A stretch of DNA of 64,000 bases, from the NCBI RefSeq assembly GCF_031119335.1, contig NZ_JAVHXT010000006.1, forward strand, positions 152,278 to 216,277, given 5' to 3'. Origin of the DNA: Pedobacter sp. GTDB taxonomy: Bacteria; Bacteroidota; Bacteroidia; Sphingobacteriales; Sphingobacteriaceae. A model generated the notes under the pieces. It made no database searches. It had not been told where the DNA came from and saw only the letters and a program-made list of their open reading frames with translations. How positions within the stretch are numbered: position 1 is the first letter of the stretch; each line of letters starts with the position of its first letter. Below are positions 32,252 through 41,875 of this stretch, in pieces. A program made the translations under genes and the position numbers.

Positions 32252-35053
32252 CTAGAATGTGTAGTTAAGGTTAACACCTATATTCATTCCTCGCTTGTAC
32301 TGATTGTAAGGAAGATTATTATTTTCATACTCCTGTTGGAATTTGATATCCGGATTGAGGATATTACCAAAGTTGAAATCCAAGCCTATCTTATTGTTCA
32401 ATTTTGTATTGATGATAAAATCTAAAGTATTCACAGGCATTTCATAGATATCACCCGCTTGTTGTGCTCCCGCAGCAAACAAACGTTTACCAAAAACATT
32501 GTAAGCTAAAGTAAATGTCGTGTTAGATTTAGCCGACCAGTTGTGCTTGTAGCTATAATCAAAATTGATTAAATATGGAGATGCACCAAATAAAGGCCTC
32601 GAAGTGTTTGTAGGCGCAATTGGCGTAGCAGAATTATTAATCGTTTCTTGGCTGATGTCGATTTTACTATAGATGTATGAAGCGTTAAAGCCTAGTGACA
32701 TATTTTGTAAAGCTTTTGATGATGATGAGAATAAAGCCCCAATATTTCTGTTATATTCTACTTCAACTCCAGCTAACATTGCGTTATCGGTATTGATGTA
32801 TGTAAATAATGGATCGGCAGAAACCACTTGACTTAACTCGATGGGTTTATCAATATATTTTCCAAATAAACTTACTGCAAAGATCTCACCGCTAGAAGGA
32901 TAGATTTCATATTTCAAATCAACATTGTAGTTATCGCTATTTATCAAATTTGGATTACCTTCACCTTCAGCTATACCAAAACCAACGTTGTATCTAAATG
33001 GTGCAGCCTCCACAAATTGCGGACGAGAAATAGTCTTACTCGCTGCGAACAACACGTTAGATTTATCATCAAGCGCATACTTCAAAGTCAATGCCGGCAA
33101 TATATCTAAGCCATCAATTGTTTTAACCCTAAAAGGAGAATCGTAAGTTTGGCTACCTAATTTGTAGTAAGTGTTTTGTTCAGAATACTCTGCTCTTATA
33201 CCAGCAATTAATTTTAGCTTCTTATTAAATTCGAAGTTGAAGTTCACAAACGAAGCTGCAATCATCAAATCTGCTTCATAGTTATTTGGCGCATAATAAG
33301 ATTCATCGTATCTAAATGAGTTTTCATCGTTACCGCTTCCTAAATTGTTATCGTTCAAATAAAGATCTACTTGGTTTAAATTAAATACAGGATTTAGACC
33401 AATTTTCGTTTCAAATTGTCTTGAATTGAAAACCCTAGATTTGTACCTGCCTTGAAAACCGAATTGCAAAGTTTTAAAAGCTGACTCAGTATTTTTTGAT
33501 TTTAGCTCAGCAGTGATATTACCCGAGAAATCATCCTCATTCAAGTCTGCAAAAAACCTGTGGTTATCACTATTGTTAAGTTTCAAAAATGAATAAGTAG
33601 AAGTTTTATTATCGATAAAAGTATTTTGAACCCTATCTGGCGTACTTCCGGTAATGTTTGTATAACCTAAAGTATATTTCAAATTGAAACGTTCACTAAA
33701 GTTATTTGTACCAGAAAACTGTCCGGTTAATAATGAATTTTGTACATAAGCATTTCTTCTAGCGTAGATATCACCACTTAAATCGGCCTTAAAACCTTGC
33801 TGGTTGAAAATATCATTACCAGAATCATTAACAAACATACCAGTTACACTGTAGCTGCTCTTGCTTCCTGGTTTGTAATATAAGTTCAACAATGCAGAAG
33901 TATTCGTTGTAAAACTGAAACGTTCTGTTTGGTATAAATAATCTGGCGCTTGCTGTGCGTTATAAATTGCACTGATACCATCGTTAAAACGAAGATCATT
34001 TTTATACCCTAAACTTGCCAAGTAGCCAAATTTTCTGTTGTTGCCTAAATCGTACGAGTCGCCTCCAGATAATGAGAAACCTGTAGCTACCGGCGCTGTA
34101 ATAGTTTCTGGCGACCATTTAGTTGCAAAATTCGGCTTTAAGTTAGGGCGCTCTGCAGATCTGTAGATACGCATATTATCAATAGCTTGCGGCATTGCTC
34201 TCTCACCTCTGTCAAAACCTGTAAAGTTCAAAAAGCTTCTTTGGGTGGTGTAAAAATCCTTCCCAGTGGTGATAGAATTATATCCGCTAGATAAGCCAAC
34301 TTTAAAAAAGCCTTGCTCTGGATAATCTTTAGTTACGATATCGATAGAACCTCCTGAGAAATCGCCATACAATTCTGGAGAATAAGATTTAGTTACACCA
34401 ATATTTTTAACTACCGAAGTAGGGAAAATATCTAAAGGAATTAACTTCAAATCTGGATTAGTAGAAGGAATTGGCAATCCGTTTAAAGTAGTATTGTTGT
34501 AACGATCTCCTAAACCTCTTACGAAAACGTTTTTATTGCCAACCATTGATACGCCAGCAATCTTACTTACACCTTCTGCAACATTAGATAAACCTTTACG
34601 ACTTAACTCCTGTGCTCCAATTTTTTGAACTACTAAAGTCGAGTTTTTACGTTCTGCCAGTAAGGCATTGCTAGATTCTTTATTTGCTTTACCTGCAATT
34701 ACAACTTGGTTTAAAGTAGAGCTAGATTCTTCTAGAGCAACGTTTAGGGTTGTTGTTGCACCTTCTTTTACTTCAACCAATTTAATTGTGGTTGGAAGGT
34801 AACTCACATAAGAAACTTCTATGGTGTATTTTCCTGCTGCCAGACCTCCGATACTGTACTTTCCGTTAACATCAGTACCAGCAACTTTATTTGCACCTAC
34901 CACTTTAACGGCGGCGCTAATCAGCGTTTCGCCAGTTTTTTTATCTGTTACAGTTCCTGCAATTTTTCCTGTTCCCTGTGCGAAAACAAGTACACTGCCT
35001 AACACGAACATGATGGTTAGTAGTGCTTTTTTTAGAGTTAATTGTGATTTCAA
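32252..35053 (-). CDS. TonB-dependent outer-membrane receptor with carboxypeptidase-D-like N-terminus
   Basis: The 933-residue receptor has a signal peptide ending near residue 26 (VLVFAQG). A carboxypeptidase-regulatory-like domain follows (about 28-110, GTVTDKKTGETLISAAVKVV). The plug includes KIAGVSMVGNKNVFVRGLGD and GGSIDIVTKD. The barrel ends in NIGVNLNYTF. There is no STN domain and no adjacent susD; the partner is the beta-helix lipoprotein downstream. The substrate is unknown. A phosphate, metal or protein-derived ligand cannot be chosen from sequence. Confidence 0.9.
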   Translation of the reverse strand: MKSQLTLKKALLTIMFVLGSVLVFAQGTGKIAGTVTDKKTGETLISAAVKVVGANKVAGTDVNGKYSIGGLAAGKYTIEVSYVSYLPTTIKLVEVKEGATTTLNVALEESSSTLNQVVIAGKANKESSNALLAERKNSTLVVQKIGAQELSRKGLSNVAEGVSKIAGVSMVGNKNVFVRGLGDRYNNTTLNGLPIPSTNPDLKLIPLDIFPTSVVKNIGVTKSYSPELYGDFSGGSIDIVTKDYPEQGFFKVGLSSGYNSITTGKDFYTTQRSFLNFTGFDRGERAMPQAIDNMRIYRSAERPNLKPNFATKWSPETITAPVATGFSLSGGDSYDLGNNRKFGYLASLGYKNDLRFNDGISAIYNAQQAPDYLYQTERFSFTTNTSALLNLYYKPGSKSSYSVTGMFVNDSGNDIFNQQGFKADLSGDIYARRNAYVQNSLLTGQFSGTNNFSERFNLKYTLGYTNITGSTPDRVQNTFIDNKTSTYSFLKLNNSDNHRFFADLNEDDFSGNITAELKSKNTESAFKTLQFGFQGRYKSRVFNSRQFETKIGLNPVFNLNQVDLYLNDNNLGSGNDENSFRYDESYYAPNNYEADLMIAASFVNFNFEFNKKLKLIAGIRAEYSEQNTYYKLGSQTYDSPFRVKTIDGLDILPALTLKYALDDKSNVLFAASKTISRPQFVEAAPFRYNVGFGIAEGEGNPNLINSDNYNVDLKYEIYPSSGEIFAVSLFGKYIDKPIELSQVVSADPLFTYINTDNAMLAGVEVEYNRNIGALFSSSSKALQNMSLGFNASYIYSKIDISQETINNSATPIAPTNTSRPLFGASPYLINFDYSYKHNWSAKSNTTFTLAYNVFGKRLFAAGAQQAGDIYEMPVNTLDFIINTKLNNKIGLDFNFGNILNPDIKFQQEYENNNLPYNQYKRGMNIGVNLNYTF

Positions 35054-35187
35054 TTTGCCTTATTTTTAATTAGGGCAAAACTATTACCACAATGTTAGCT
35101 TCATGTTAGCTTGAAATTACCATTTGTTTACCGGCAGGTTAATAAATTGTTAAACACCGCCGGTATCGCTTTTGGAGAGCGTTTCAA

Positions 35188-35700
35188 TTAATATTTTAAG
35201 CCGATTTTCTTGCATATAAAGTGCAATAACCAAATTGGGCCAATTAACAAAAACTTAACATCTTCTAAAAATGACGGCTTCTTACCTTCTATTTTATGAC
35301 CGATAAATTGACCAACCCAAGCGAGTACAAATATGCCTGCGTAAATGCCGTAAGCCGTTGCACTACCTAAACCTACAAGTAATTCTATTTTCACAATTAC
35401 AAAGCTCATTGCCGATACTACCCAAATCATCAGGAAAAACAAAACCGGCGATAGTGTAAAATAGTAATACAGTGAAAAAGCAAGTAAGAAAGATGCCCAG
35501 TTAAGGAAGGTTTGGTATTGTCCCAAGAAATCTAGCTTAGGAAATGGAATTTGCCAAACTAAGCCTAACAGACTGAAGACAATTAGAGGAACACAAATCC
35601 AATGGATCAATTTATTGGTATGATCTTGATGGCTTTCTGCATATTTATCGAATAAGATATCTATAGGCTTTCTTTCTGGCGCTTTTACAGTCTTGCTCAT
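35188..35700 (-). CDS. Mpo1-like (DUF962) membrane protein
   Basis: The 170-residue protein has about four membrane helices. The family motifs are ESHQDHTNKLIHWICVPL near the N-terminus and WVGQFIGHKIEGKKPSF near residue 130. Their histidines bind iron in yeast Mpo1, a dioxygenase that shortens 2-hydroxy fatty acids in sphingolipid breakdown. Members of this genus group make sphingolipids, so a similar lipid role is reasonable but not shown. Confidence 0.85.
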   Translation of the reverse strand: MSKTVKAPERKPIDILFDKYAESHQDHTNKLIHWICVPLIVFSLLGLVWQIPFPKLDFLGQYQTFLNWASFLLAFSLYYYFTLSPVLFFLMIWVVSAMSFVIVKIELLVGLGSATAYGIYAGIFVLAWVGQFIGHKIEGKKPSFLEDVKFLLIGPIWLLHFICKKIGLKY

Positions 35701-35731
35701 AGCTGGTTAATTTTGGTTTTGTAAAAGTAAG

Positions 35732-35757
35732 AAAAGCGATAGAAATCTATCGCTTTT
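35732..35757. terminator. Hairpin with A/T flanks between the Mpo1-like gene and rny
   Basis: AAAAGCGATAGA and TCTATCGCTTTT are perfectly complementary around a two-base centre, so the real loop is larger. It could end transcripts on either strand. Confidence 0.6.
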
Positions 35758-35779
35758 AGTTTTAGTATCTTTTATAAGT

Positions 35780-35859
35780 CGTCATTGCGAGGCACGAAGC
35801 AATCTCTCTATATGAATTTAGAATATCGGTTTAAGATTGCTTCGTACCTCGCAATGACG
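35780..35859. repeat. REP-like inverted repeat (GCGAGGCACGAAGC family)
   Basis: CGTCATTGCGAGGCACGAAG continuing to CAATCT, and its complement ending CTCGCAATGACG, form arms of about 26 bases with few mismatches around a loop of about 28 bases. A solo arm of the same family is at 46511-46536. Confidence 0.85.
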
Positions 35860-35899
35860 ATACTATCAGTGTAATCCCGAAATCGGTTTAATCCCAAAA

Positions 35900-37462
35900 C
35901 TACTTCGCAAATGCTACCGAACGGGTTTCTCTAATTACCGTTACCTTGATTTGACCTGGATAAGTCATTTCAGTTTGGATACGGTTAGAGATATCTGCTG
36001 CTAACAATTCTGCCTGTTGGTCGGTTACTCTTTCACTTTCTACCACTACACGTAGCTCTCTACCTGCTTGTATCGCAAAAGTTTTCTCTACACCCGGATA
36101 AGACAAGGCCAATTCTTCCAACTCTTTCAAACGCTTGATGTAGCTTTCTACTACCTCTCTACGAGCTCCAGGACGAGCACCAGAAATAGAGTCACAAGCT
36201 TGGATAATTGGAGAAATCATCGACGTCATTTCAATTTCGTCGTGGTGCGCTCCAATGGCGTTACAAACCTCTGGATGTTCCTTATATTTCTCTGCCAACT
36301 GCATACCCAAAATTGCGTGTGGTAATTCTGGATTATCATCAGGTACTTTACCTATATCGTGTAACAGACCTGCACGTTTAGCCAATTTTGCATTTAAGCC
36401 CAACTCTGCGGCCATAGTAGCACAGAAATTAGCTACCTCACGAGAGTGGTGCAATAAGTTTTGTCCGTAAGAAGAACGGTAACGCATACGGCCAACCATT
36501 CTAATTAACTCTGGGTGTAAACCGTGGATACCCAAATCGATTACAGTACGCTCACCAATCTCGATAATTTCATCTTCGATTTGCTTTTTGGTTTTAGCTA
36601 CAATCTCTTCGATACGAGCTGGATGGATACGACCATCCGTTACCAAACGATGTAAAGCCAAACGGGCAATCTCTCTTCTTACCGGGTCAAAACCTGAAAG
36701 GATAATTGCCTCTGGTGTGTCATCCACAATAATTTCAATACCTGTTGCCGCTTCTAAAGCACGGATGTTACGACCTTCCCTACCAATTACACGTCCTTTA
36801 ATTTCGTCGTTATCGATATGGAAAATAGACACCGAGTTTTCAATGGCAGCTTCTGCCGCAGTACGTTGAATAGTTTGGATAACTACTTTCTTTGCTTCTT
36901 TACTTGCAGTCAATTTAGCTTCGTCAACAATGTCTTTTACCTGCATCAAAGCTTGCGAACGAGCTTCTGCTTTCATGTTTTCTACCAACTGATTTTTAGC
37001 CTCTTCTGCACTTAAACCAGCAATAGTTTCTAGCTGCTGTACGTGTTGATTTTTAATCGCATCTACTTCTTCCTGTTTTTTTACAGCTAAAGCAGTTTGC
37101 TTTTCTAAGGTATCTTTTTGCTTATCTAGCTCTTGTTCTTTTCTGTTGGCATTCTCTAATTTCGAGTTTAAAGATTGCTCTTTTTGTTTGATACTGTTCT
37201 CACGTTGAGCTACCTCGCTGTTACGAGATTGAACTTGTTGTTCATGCTCTGCTTTCATCTGCAAGAACTTTTCTTTTGCTTCTAAAAGCTTGTTTTTCTT
37301 TAAGATTTCCGCATTATTTTCAGCATCTTTTAAAATTTTCTTCGCCTTTGTCTGCGCCGCTACTTCTTGTTGCTTTAACAGGTTACGCAGCAGGTATCTG
37401 CCAATTACCACCCCAACAATTAAGCTGGCGAGTATGCATCCTACTATTCCTAATATTTCCAT
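35900..37462 (-). CDS. rny: Ribonuclease Y
   Basis: The 520-residue membrane-anchored endoribonuclease starts mRNA decay. An N-terminal helix ([21 protein letters not shown], about 5-25) anchors it. A long coiled coil rich in K, E and Q runs to about 165. A KH domain ([20 protein letters not shown]) and an HD domain ([19 protein letters not shown]; metal His-Asp) follow. The C-terminal [14 protein letters not shown] is conserved. It is downstream of zapA with a structured RNA between. Confidence 0.97.
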   Translation of the reverse strand: MEILGIVGCILASLIVGVVIGRYLLRNLLKQQEVAAQTKAKKILKDAENNAEILKKNKLLEAKEKFLQMKAEHEQQVQSRNSEVAQRENSIKQKEQSLNSKLENANRKEQELDKQKDTLEKQTALAVKKQEEVDAIKNQHVQQLETIAGLSAEEAKNQLVENMKAEARSQALMQVKDIVDEAKLTASKEAKKVVIQTIQRTAAEAAIENSVSIFHIDNDEIKGRVIGREGRNIRALEAATGIEIIVDDTPEAIILSGFDPVRREIARLALHRLVTDGRIHPARIEEIVAKTKKQIEDEIIEIGERTVIDLGIHGLHPELIRMVGRMRYRSSYGQNLLHHSREVANFCATMAAELGLNAKLAKRAGLLHDIGKVPDDNPELPHAILGMQLAEKYKEHPEVCNAIGAHHDEIEMTSMISPIIQACDSISGARPGARREVVESYIKRLKELEELALSYPGVEKTFAIQAGRELRVVVESERVTDQQAELLAADISNRIQTEMTYPGQIKVTVIRETRSVAFAK

Positions 37463-37517
37463 TTTCTAGTTGTTGTTTAATGTTGATGACGCTATCCATC
37501 ATCGTGGTTTTGTATAT

Positions 37518-37597
37518 AAAAAAAGCCGTTACTAAATCATTATGTTCCAAATGTGCAGCCACATCAATTAAAAGAAACATAAAAATTTAGCCACGGC
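37518..37597 (-). ncRNA. Candidate 6S-Flavo RNA (rod-like hairpin with U-tract) between zapA and rny
   Basis: On the minus strand a rod folds from nested complementary pieces: GCCGT with ACGGC, CTAAAT with ATTTAG, TTATGTTTC with GGAACATAA, and ATGTG with CACAT around GCTG. Small internal loops and one larger asymmetric loop separate them, and seven T follow. An interrupted rod mimics an open promoter, the trait of 6S RNA. The 6S-Flavo family of Bacteroidota is short, and I recall a zapA-rny location for it. Identity is not proven; a plain terminator with an extended stem is the alternative. Confidence 0.5.
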
Positions 37598-37628
37598 CAA
37601 ATTTATAGCTATAGAAAACCCCTTCGAA
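37598..37628 (-). promoter_or_regulatory. Candidate promoter of the zapA-rny structured RNA
   Basis: On the minus strand TTCG (37625-37628; one change from TTTG), a 19-bp spacer and TAAATTTG (37598-37605) match the Bacteroidota pattern. The start would fall a few bases inside the first stem. It could also drive rny. Confidence 0.5.
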
Positions 37629-37653
37629 TTTCGAAAAGGCTATAAAGAACATT

Positions 37654-37944
37654 TTATTTAGCGAAAAATCCGTTCAATAAACTATCTAATTCTTCAACTT
37701 TATCGGTTACTGTGGTATCTTGGTGTTGTACCTTATGCTCGGCCTTTAAAACTGCCGTTGCATAATGTAGAACCGCCATCGACAACAAATCTTGCTTATC
37801 CCTAACCGCATAATTTTCCTGGTAGTCTTTTATACGTTCATTGATAATCTTTGCCGCCCTTCTCACAATTTCCTCTTCTTCCATACTCACCTTTAAAGGG
37901 TAAATACGGTCGGCGATAGTTATTTTAATCGAGATTTCTCCCAT
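37654..37944 (-). CDS. zapA: Cell division protein ZapA
   Basis: The 96-residue protein begins with a beta-rich head (ISIKITIADRIYPLKVSMEE). A helix (EIVRRAAKIINERIKDYQEN) and a C-terminal coiled coil follow, as in ZapA, which bundles FtsZ filaments at the division ring. It lies 33 bases after the coiled-coil gene on the same strand, and a small hairpin (CCTTTTCGAA / TTCGAAGGGG) follows its stop codon. Confidence 0.9.
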   Translation of the reverse strand: MGEISIKITIADRIYPLKVSMEEEEIVRRAAKIINERIKDYQENYAVRDKQDLLSMAVLHYATAVLKAEHKVQHQDTTVTDKVEELDSLLNGFFAK

Positions 37945-37977
37945 TTTTTAGCTTTGTTTCAATTAATCTTGCCTTAC

Positions 37978-38268
37978 TTACTTTTTAAGCAATGCTACAC
38001 ACTTATCAATTTCACGCACAAATTCGTTAATTTTTTGCTTTATATCAAGTGTCTTTTCACTTGTACCTTCAATACTCTTTGCCAATTTGAGTACTCTTAT
38101 CTTTTCATCTAGCTCTAAATGAACACCTTTAGCACTTTCTAGAGCTTGTTTTTGTTGCTGATTTTCTGACTTCAACAACTGGTTTTCTTCCTGTAACGCA
38201 GTGCAAAGCTCAATTAATCGAGCAGTTTTTTGCATTACACTATTGAGTTGATCAGCTACAGCAGCCAT
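37978..38268 (-). CDS. Small coiled-coil protein, ZapB-like
   Basis: The 96-residue protein is almost entirely helical, with heptad patterns around LIELCTALQEENQLLKSENQ. No membrane segment or signal is present. It is the gene directly before zapA, and a coiled-coil gene in this place is common in Bacteroidota. A ZapB-like role in linking ZapA to division-site components is inferred from position and shape only. Confidence 0.7.
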   Translation of the reverse strand: MAAVADQLNSVMQKTARLIELCTALQEENQLLKSENQQQKQALESAKGVHLELDEKIRVLKLAKSIEGTSEKTLDIKQKINEFVREIDKCVALLKK

Positions 38269-38367
38269 CTATTATTTAATTTTGAATGAGAAAATTTCGA
38301 ATGAGAGAATGTTTCGGCATACCGACTTCAAAACTTTCAACTCTAAACTTTCAACTTTAAACCTATT

Positions 38368-40764
38368 CTATCTTATTTCTGCTTTTGCAGTTTGCGCTAA
38401 GTTAGTAATAATCTTTTGCATAATGCTATCTATCTGCTTATCAGTCAAAGTCTGCTCTTCGTCTTGCAAAGTAAAGTTTAAAGCATAAGATTTTTTACCT
38501 TCTGGCAATTTATCACCTTGGTAAACATCAAAAACCTGTACATTTTTAACCAATTTCTTCTCAGACTTGAAAGCAATCGTCTTCAATTCGTCAAAAGTAA
38601 CTGCTTGGTCTACCAATAACGATAAATCTCTTCTTACCGCTGGATATTTAGGCACTTCCTTATTGATGATTTTGTTTTTCTTCAAGGCATCTAATACAAA
38701 AGCCCAGTCAAAATCAGCATAAAAAATATCCTGTTTCAAACCTGCTGCTTTTTTATCGGCGTTGGTTACTGCCCCAAAGCTCACCAAGGTTTTATCTCCT
38801 CTAAAGTATTTTAAGCCATAGGCGAAGTTTTCATCGCTTACTTCTGCTGTTTGGAAACTCGAAAGACCTAAGCGTGTAACCACAGCATCTACCGCTCCTT
38901 TTAAATTATAAAAACTTGATGGCGTAGATTGATGGTTCCATTGTTCACTTTGTTTAGCTCCACTTAATGCGATTAACAAACGAGGACGCTCTACATATTT
39001 ACCTTCAATTAAATGATAAGTTTTACCAAACTCATAGAATTTAATATCCGAATTTTTACGGTTGATGTTATAAGTTACACTTTCTAAAGCTGGCTGCAAC
39101 AAACTTTGTCGCATCGCATTCAAATCAGAACTCAATGGATTTAAAATTTGAACTGCCTCTTCCTCATTCTTAGAGTTAGCTAATCGAGTTAATGAGTTAC
39201 ACCAAATTTCTACAAAGCCGTTTGAAGTAAGCATATCAGCTACTAAGTTTTGTATATTCTCTCTATTCGGTTTAACTGTAAAAGCCAACGAAGCATTTAC
39301 TTTCGATGGAATTTCGATATTGTCATAACCGTAGATACGCAAAACTTCTTCGGTAATATCGCACTCACGGGTAACGTCTACTTTGTAAGCAGGCACCAAT
39401 AAATCCAATCCTTCTGTAGTTTCTTTAGCAACGCTGATACCTAAAGCCGTAATAATTTCTTTAATCTCCGCAGCAGGAATATCCTTACCAATTAAATCAA
39501 CTATGTTTTGATATTTTACGGCTACTTCAAAAGGGTTAGCTTTAACAGGGTAAATATCAGAAACTGATGAAGAAATCTCACCACCTGCTACTTCCTTAAT
39601 TAATAAAGCTGCTCTTTGCAAAGCTAAAATGGTAATTTCTGGGTCGGTACCACGCTCAAAACGGAAAGAAGCATCAGTTTTTAAACCGTGTCTTTTTGAG
39701 GTTTTACGTACAGAAACTGCGTTGAAATAAGCACTTTCCAGGAATATATTAGTTGTTTGCTCAGTAACTCCCGAACCAATTCCGCCGAAAACACCTGCAA
39801 TACACAATGGTTTTTCAGCATCACAGATCATTAAATCTTCTGCCGAAAGCTTACGCTCTACTTCATCTAAAGTAACAAACGGTGTACCTTCCGCACATTT
39901 TTTAACAATGATTTTCTTGCCTGCAATTTGATCTGCATCAAAAGCATGTAAAGGCTGTCCCAACTCGTGCAATACGTAATTGGTAACATCCACTATGTTA
40001 TTAATTGGACGAACGCCAATTACTTTCAATTTATCTTTTAGCCAATCTGGCGATGATTTTACCGTAACACCACTAATGCTTACACTGCTATAACGTGGAC
40101 AAGCATCTGTAGCTTCAACTTCTACAGCGATGTTTAAGTTTTCATTCTCAGTTGCAAAAGCACTTACATCTGGCAATTCGTGGCTTGTACGTAAATAAGC
40201 TGCTAAATCTCTAGCCACACCTAAGTGCGAAGCTGCATCTGCTCTATTTGGTGTTAAACCAATTTCGAAGAGATAATCATCATCAACGTTGAAATATTTC
40301 TTAGCTTCTAAACCTATAGTCGCATCTTCTGGCAATACCATGATACCTGCATGAGAACCGCCCAAACCAATTTCATCTTCGGCACAAATCATCCCTTCAG
40401 AAACCTCGCCTCTAATTTTCGATTTATTGATTTTAAAAGGCTCGCCTTCATTTGGATGAACCATAGTACCAACAACGGCAACTACTACTTTTTGTCCCGC
40501 AGCTACGTTTGGTGCACCACAAACAATTTGTAATGGCTCTGGACCGCCAACATTTACTTTGGTTACGCTTAATCTATCTGCATTTGGGTGCTGCGCTCTT
40601 TCTTCCACATATCCAATTACCAAGCCTTCTAATCCGCCTGGAATAGTTTGCACTTTCTCTAGGCTTTCTACCTCTAAACCAATATTAGTTAAGATTAAAG
40701 AAAGTTCTTGAGGAGTTTTATCCGTTTTTAATAATTGTTTAAGCCAGCTGTATGATATTTTCAT
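38368..40764 (-). CDS. pheT: Phenylalanyl-tRNA synthetase beta subunit
   Basis: The 798-residue beta subunit of the alpha2-beta2 enzyme charges tRNA-Phe. Domains in order: tRNA-binding EMAP-like domain (about 40-155, LEGLVIGYVEERAQHPNADR), B3/B4 editing domain, B5 domain (about 400-480), the class-II-like core, and a C-terminal anticodon-binding FDX domain (KYPAVRRDLSLLVDQAVTFD to the end). Length is normal. It heads the series pheT, coiled-coil protein, zapA, rny. Confidence 0.97.
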   Translation of the reverse strand: MKISYSWLKQLLKTDKTPQELSLILTNIGLEVESLEKVQTIPGGLEGLVIGYVEERAQHPNADRLSVTKVNVGGPEPLQIVCGAPNVAAGQKVVVAVVGTMVHPNEGEPFKINKSKIRGEVSEGMICAEDEIGLGGSHAGIMVLPEDATIGLEAKKYFNVDDDYLFEIGLTPNRADAASHLGVARDLAAYLRTSHELPDVSAFATENENLNIAVEVEATDACPRYSSVSISGVTVKSSPDWLKDKLKVIGVRPINNIVDVTNYVLHELGQPLHAFDADQIAGKKIIVKKCAEGTPFVTLDEVERKLSAEDLMICDAEKPLCIAGVFGGIGSGVTEQTTNIFLESAYFNAVSVRKTSKRHGLKTDASFRFERGTDPEITILALQRAALLIKEVAGGEISSSVSDIYPVKANPFEVAVKYQNIVDLIGKDIPAAEIKEIITALGISVAKETTEGLDLLVPAYKVDVTRECDITEEVLRIYGYDNIEIPSKVNASLAFTVKPNRENIQNLVADMLTSNGFVEIWCNSLTRLANSKNEEEAVQILNPLSSDLNAMRQSLLQPALESVTYNINRKNSDIKFYEFGKTYHLIEGKYVERPRLLIALSGAKQSEQWNHQSTPSSFYNLKGAVDAVVTRLGLSSFQTAEVSDENFAYGLKYFRGDKTLVSFGAVTNADKKAAGLKQDIFYADFDWAFVLDALKKNKIINKEVPKYPAVRRDLSLLVDQAVTFDELKTIAFKSEKKLVKNVQVFDVYQGDKLPEGKKSYALNFTLQDEEQTLTDKQIDSIMQKIITNLAQTAKAEIR

Positions 40765-40952
40765 GTTTGGGTATTGAGTAGGGCGTATTGCGTATTGCGA
40801 TCATCTCACTACGCATATCTCTATACGCTATACGATTTAAAGTGCAAAGATATTATTTATAAAGGTAAAGGAGAAGGAATATAAGGATAAGACTTACGAA
40901 GTTTATCAAACTTCGTAAGTCTTCAAAAAAAAGCACCTCTCGCCGTTAGAAC

Positions 40953-40980
40953 AAGTCCCCTTTAGGGGATTTAGGGGTTA
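40953..40980. repeat. CCCCT-type repeat over the stop codon of the phosphatase-fold gene
   Basis: The minus-strand text TTAACCCCTAAATCCCC then TAAAGGGGACTT starts with the stop TAA (40978-40980). The same bases in the same register form the end of rodA at 52444 onward. Confidence 0.85.
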
Positions 40981-41811
40981 AAACAACAATTTGACAAATA
41001 CCGGCATATGATCTGAAAAATAGCGTTGGTCTTTACTATCCGTTAACACCCCATATTTCTGTACCTTGAAACCTTTGTTTACGAAAACATAATCAATCCT
41101 TTCTTTCAACGGACTGTTAAACTTGAAACCATTAAATGTCCCTTCAGGACCGTAAGGAGCTTCTATCGAAACTTCTTTACTATCACTTAAGAACGATTTG
41201 ATAGTTGCAATAGCTTCTGTTTCTGGAGTTACGTTTAAATCACCCGTGTAAATAACCGGTAATTTAGGTGCAATTTCTTGTATTTTTTGTTTGATTAATT
41301 TTGCAGACTCTATTCTGGCCTGCACACCAACGTGGTCATAATGCGTATTGAAAACCAAAAACTCTTTTTTATTTAACTTATCGTAAAGTCGCACCCAGGT
41401 ACAAACACGATTAAACATGGCATCCCAACCCTTACTTGGCACATCTGGCGTTTGCGATAACCAGAACACACCACCGTCTTTCTTGGTAAATCTATTTTTA
41501 TTATAATAGATTGGAGAAAATTCGCCTTTACGTTTGCCGTCATCTCTACCAGCACCCACTGCCTCAAATTCAGAGTTCTCTAACAAAAAATCGTATTGTT
41601 CTGCCAAAGCTTCTTGTGTACACAAAATATCTGTATCATGAAATTTCACGAGTGCTTTTACATCATCTTTTCTTTTAGACCAAGCATTTACGCCATCTTT
41701 CTCTGTGGCGTATCTTATATTATAGGTCATTACATTAATCGGCTGATTTTTTTGAGCTTGAACTTGAAAGCCCGCCACAATTAGCAAAAGCGCTATGATA
41801 ATTCTTTTCAT
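40978..41811 (-). CDS. Exported endonuclease/exonuclease/phosphatase family protein
   Basis: The start is placed at the ATG giving MKRIIIALLLIVAGFQVQAQ, a good signal peptide; seven more upstream codons are possible. The 277-residue protein has the metal-dependent phosphoesterase motifs: NVMTYNIRY, CTQEA (Glu ligand), NTHYDHVG, YTGDLNVTPET and YFSDHMPVFV with the catalytic Asp-His. The fold covers DNases, sphingomyelinases and inositol phosphatases, so the substrate is open. The stop codon lies inside a GC-rich repeat. Confidence 0.87.
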   Translation of the reverse strand: MKRIIIALLLIVAGFQVQAQKNQPINVMTYNIRYATEKDGVNAWSKRKDDVKALVKFHDTDILCTQEALAEQYDFLLENSEFEAVGAGRDDGKRKGEFSPIYYNKNRFTKKDGGVFWLSQTPDVPSKGWDAMFNRVCTWVRLYDKLNKKEFLVFNTHYDHVGVQARIESAKLIKQKIQEIAPKLPVIYTGDLNVTPETEAIATIKSFLSDSKEVSIEAPYGPEGTFNGFKFNSPLKERIDYVFVNKGFKVQKYGVLTDSKDQRYFSDHMPVFVKLLF

Positions 41812-41875
41812 TTCATTTAATTTTAATTTCAAATGTAAAGAATAGAAATTAAGCGAAAGTAAAATCTATGAAACA

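Noticed and set aside
36588..36869. Plus-strand reading frames within rny
   Set aside because: They lie wholly inside the strongly conserved rny coding sequence, on the other strand, and resemble no family.
40889..40923. Perfect palindrome (AAGACTTACGAAGTTT / AAACTTCGTAAGTCTT) as a terminator for the phosphatase-fold gene
   Set aside because: In the direction of transcription the T-run lies before the hairpin and no U-tract follows it, so a hairpin is seen but an intrinsic terminator is not supported.
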